Positions 22,109 to 23,613 of a stretch of DNA of 23,613 nt are shown here, piece after piece (position 1 is the stretch's first letter; each line of letters starts with the position of its first letter). The DNA is from Spirochaetaceae bacterium (GTDB lineage: Bacteria > Spirochaetota > Spirochaetia > Treponematales > Breznakiellaceae), in assembly GCA_031255315.1 (NCBI GenBank), contig JAIRSS010000243.1:1-23613 (forward strand). The letters are read 5' to 3'. Both the position numbers and the translations under genes were made by a program. Below the pieces are notes generated by a model, which saw nothing but the letters and a program-made list of their open reading frames with translations, did not search any database and had not been told where the DNA came from.

Positions 22109-23197
22109 ATGTCGTCCAAAGTTTATTTTTCTAACATGGCCTATTCCGCGTACGAAGCGGATCAGACCCTGCCGCGCAAAATGGGACGCCAGCTTGAGAT
22201 AAGCGGACTGGGAGATGCGGTAAAAGGCAAAAGCGTGGCCATCAAGATCCATGTAGGCTCGGAAATCGGGTACTCTACCATTCCGCCCGTCTTTATGCGC
22301 ATTCTCGCCGCCTTTGTGAAGGAACACGGGGGAAACTGCTTTTTTGTGGACCATTACCTCTCGTCCCGCCATCCCGAGCACCGGGGCTATACACCGGAAA
22401 GCCTGGGAGCGCCCGTTCTGGAAGCCGCGGGCCACCTGGGGAAGTACCTGTACACGAAAGAGGTGAACTATAAGAGCTTCAAACATGTGGACATAGCCGG
22501 CCTTGTACACGACGCGGATTTCCTCATCACCTTTTCCCATGTAAAAGGCCACGGTTGCTGCGCCTACGGCGGCGCGGTGAAGAACATCGCGATGGGCTGC
22601 GTCAGCGACCGTACCCGCCGGGAACAGCACGGCCTTGAAGGGGGCCTTACCTGGGACGCGGCAAAATGCATACACTGTGACGCGTGTGTGGAAGCCTGCA
22701 ACCACAAGGCGAATTCCTTCGACAAGAACGGCAAGTACAGCGTGAATTTCCATCATTGTACGCTCTGCCAGCACTGTTACAAAGTCTGCCCCACCGGGGC
22801 CGTCAGCCTGACCGACGCAAGCTATCACGACTTTCAGAAGGGTCTGGCCCTTTGCACCAAGACCGTTCTTGACGCCTTTGAGCCGGGGAACGTGTTCTAT
22901 ATCAACCTCCTCATCCAGATTACGGCGATGTGCGACTGTTGGGGCATAACCACCCCAGCCCTGGTACCGGACATAGGGCTTATGTCCTCCTGGGACATCG
23001 CCGCCATAGACGCCGCAAGCCTGGACCAGATCACCTGCGAAAAGCTGAACCCCGAAGGCGTACCGGAGGGAATAGTCCTGGGCGATCACGGCCACCTGTT
23101 TGAACGCCTCCACGGGAAGGACCCCTATTCCCAGATAGACTTCCTGGAAGAACTGGGGATGGGCGGCAAAGCGTATTCCCTGGAGATGGTGAAATAA
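22109..23197 (+). CDS. DUF362 domain protein with two [4Fe-4S] ferredoxin motifs
   Basis: This 362-residue protein has a DUF362 domain over residues about 1-175 and 235-345 (VAIKIHVGSEIGYSTIPP, ITFSHVKGHGCCAYGGAVKN, and IGLMSSWDIAAIDAASLDQI). A ferredoxin insert carries C187, C190, C193 and C197 (CIHCDACVEAC) and C217, C220, C223 and C227 (CTLCQHCYKVCP). The fused form is common in anaerobes and annotated only as an iron-sulfur protein. Electron transfer or Fe-S handling is inferred and no substrate is known. HVKGHGCCAYGG contains two further cysteines and may be part of the active site. GGAG lies 6 nt before the ATG. The gene stands alone behind a candidate promoter and repeat copy 5, with a GC hairpin after the stop. 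Confidence 0.9.
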   Translation: MSSKVYFSNMAYSAYEADQTLPRKMGRQLEISGLGDAVKGKSVAIKIHVGSEIGYSTIPPVFMRILAAFVKEHGGNCFFVDHYLSSRHPEHRGYTPESLGAPVLEAAGHLGKYLYTKEVNYKSFKHVDIAGLVHDADFLITFSHVKGHGCCAYGGAVKNIAMGCVSDRTRREQHGLEGGLTWDAAKCIHCDACVEACNHKANSFDKNGKYSVNFHHCTLCQHCYKVCPTGAVSLTDASYHDFQKGLALCTKTVLDAFEPGNVFYINLLIQITAMCDCWGITTPALVPDIGLMSSWDIAAIDAASLDQITCEKLNPEGVPEGIVLGDHGHLFERLHGKDPYSQIDFLEELGMGGKAYSLEMVK

Positions 23198-23535
23198 GAA
23201 ACGTTTGCGGGACCCGGCGCGGGGTCCCGCACTATCCACCGTTTATGGGCTGCTTACACTAAAAAGCCGGAATACGGTCCGCGGTTTACACCGGATTACC
23301 GCGGATTTTTCGTATCAACCGTGTTTATAATCGGTGAAAATCCGTGGACCGTGGTATCATGTATTTTTGTGATTTAGTGTTTACGAGGTCCGAGGAGTTT
23401 GTTGCGCTTCGCGCATAAAAGCTACAAGTGCAACAGGCTGCCAGCCGGGACAGCGTAAGCCCCAGCGGCTGCACGGGGCGTTCCGCAACCATCAAACCAG
23501 GGATTCGGCGGACCCCGGTTCAACGGTGAATACGA
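23198..23535. other. Structured non-coding region at the right end
   Basis: No gene is supported. 23281-23370 has repeated CCGCGG/TCCGTGG motifs that fold back on each other (GGTCCGCGG near 23276 against TCCGTGGACC near 23341). 23409-23443 has GTTGC/GCAAC enclosing GCGC(TTC)GCGC. 23460-23480 has GCCCC/GGGGC. This looks like a cluster of interspersed repeats or an unrecognised structured RNA. It does not match tmRNA, RNase P RNA or SRP RNA as far as I can see. Confidence 0.45.
23207..23230 (+). terminator. GC hairpin after the DUF362 gene
   Basis: GCGGGACCC (23207-23215) and GGGTCCCGC (23222-23230) pair perfectly around 6 nt, starting 10 bp after the stop. No T-run follows, so it may be a factor-independent terminator of low efficiency or a 3'-end stabiliser. 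Confidence 0.55.
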
Positions 23536-23613
23536 TTAGTACCGCTTGCGCCGGAAAACCCGGTAGTTAATGTTGGGGAAGAAGTTATGCCGCCTTTCCA
23601 GGTTGGTAAGCCA
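23536..23613 (-). CDS. C-terminal 25 codons of an unidentified protein (partial)
   Basis: On the minus strand the frame open at the window edge reads WLTNLERRHNFFPNINYRVF and a basic end RRKRY, then TAA at 23538-23536. The composition looks like a genuine protein end, rich in aromatic and basic residues, and the gene would be convergent with the DUF362 gene. It is too short for a family assignment. Confidence 0.45.
   Translation of the reverse strand, partial: WLTNLERRHNFFPNINYRVFRRKRY

Noticed and set aside
21938..23239. 433-codon minus-strand open frame
   Set aside because: It lies opposite the DUF362-ferredoxin gene with its eight patterned cysteines.
1..23613. CRISPR array, prophage or IS element
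   Set aside because: No regularly spaced direct repeats, no transposase, integrase or phage structural gene was recognised. The repeats present are isolated palindromes.

Overview
The window looks like a chromosomal segment of a fairly GC-rich spirochaete, most likely a host-associated, fermentative Treponema relative. This is inference. It rests on the gene mix (divergent sigma-like protein, M23/PEGA-like periplasmic pair, SPOR protein beside a deviant CoaE, NifS/NifU plus a small ferredoxin) and on the overall look of the proteins. No rRNA, tRNA, CRISPR array, insertion sequence or prophage gene was recognised.

Left part (1-9552), all on the minus strand. In transcription order from the right: an SCP-2-like protein and a class III aminotransferase (9552-7512); cysteine desulfurase NifS, a short NifU and a 56-residue 2[4Fe-4S] ferredoxin (7376-5230); an M23 peptidase with a LysM-like segment overlapping a PEGA-like exported protein (4943-2992); a small exported protein coupled by TAATG to an NrnA-type DHH phosphoesterase (2758-1359); a sigma-factor-like protein (1140-277); and the first 71 codons of rlmJ (213-1), cut by the window edge.

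Central part (10063-20182), plus strand. A TAXI-type TRAP solute receptor lipoprotein comes first. An intergenic block of nested palindromes and a cloverleaf-like terminator follows. Then, behind a good sigma-70 type promoter (11260-11289), comes a long operon: glmS, glmL, glmE (coenzyme B12-dependent glutamate mutase and its reactivase), a 16-codon ORF coupled to methylaspartate ammonia-lyase, an AtuA/DUF1446 protein, a DUF4387 protein, a P-loop protein of unknown function, and the two subunits of a class I fumarase-type hydratase that is best read as mesaconase. Together the recognised enzymes convert L-glutamate to L-threo-3-methylaspartate, then mesaconate, then citramalate, which is the methylaspartate route of glutamate fermentation. 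Citramalate lyase is not in the window. The three-gene AtuA-DUF4387-P-loop block between the ammonia-lyase and mesaconase is the most interesting unexplained element.

Right part (20216-23613). A perfect 17-bp palindrome separates the operon from a convergent pair, coaE and a SPOR-domain protein (minus strand). A divergent DUF362/ferredoxin protein (plus strand) follows. Then come about 340 bp of structured non-coding DNA and the last 25 codons of an unidentified minus-strand gene running off the edge.

A dispersed palindromic repeat with the core GAGGCTGTTCCAAAAC and its complement occurs five times in gaps between genes (near 1243, 9607, 11031, 11189 and 22019). A second repeat family, of the GTCATTGCGAGG type, occurs near 9743 and 20216.
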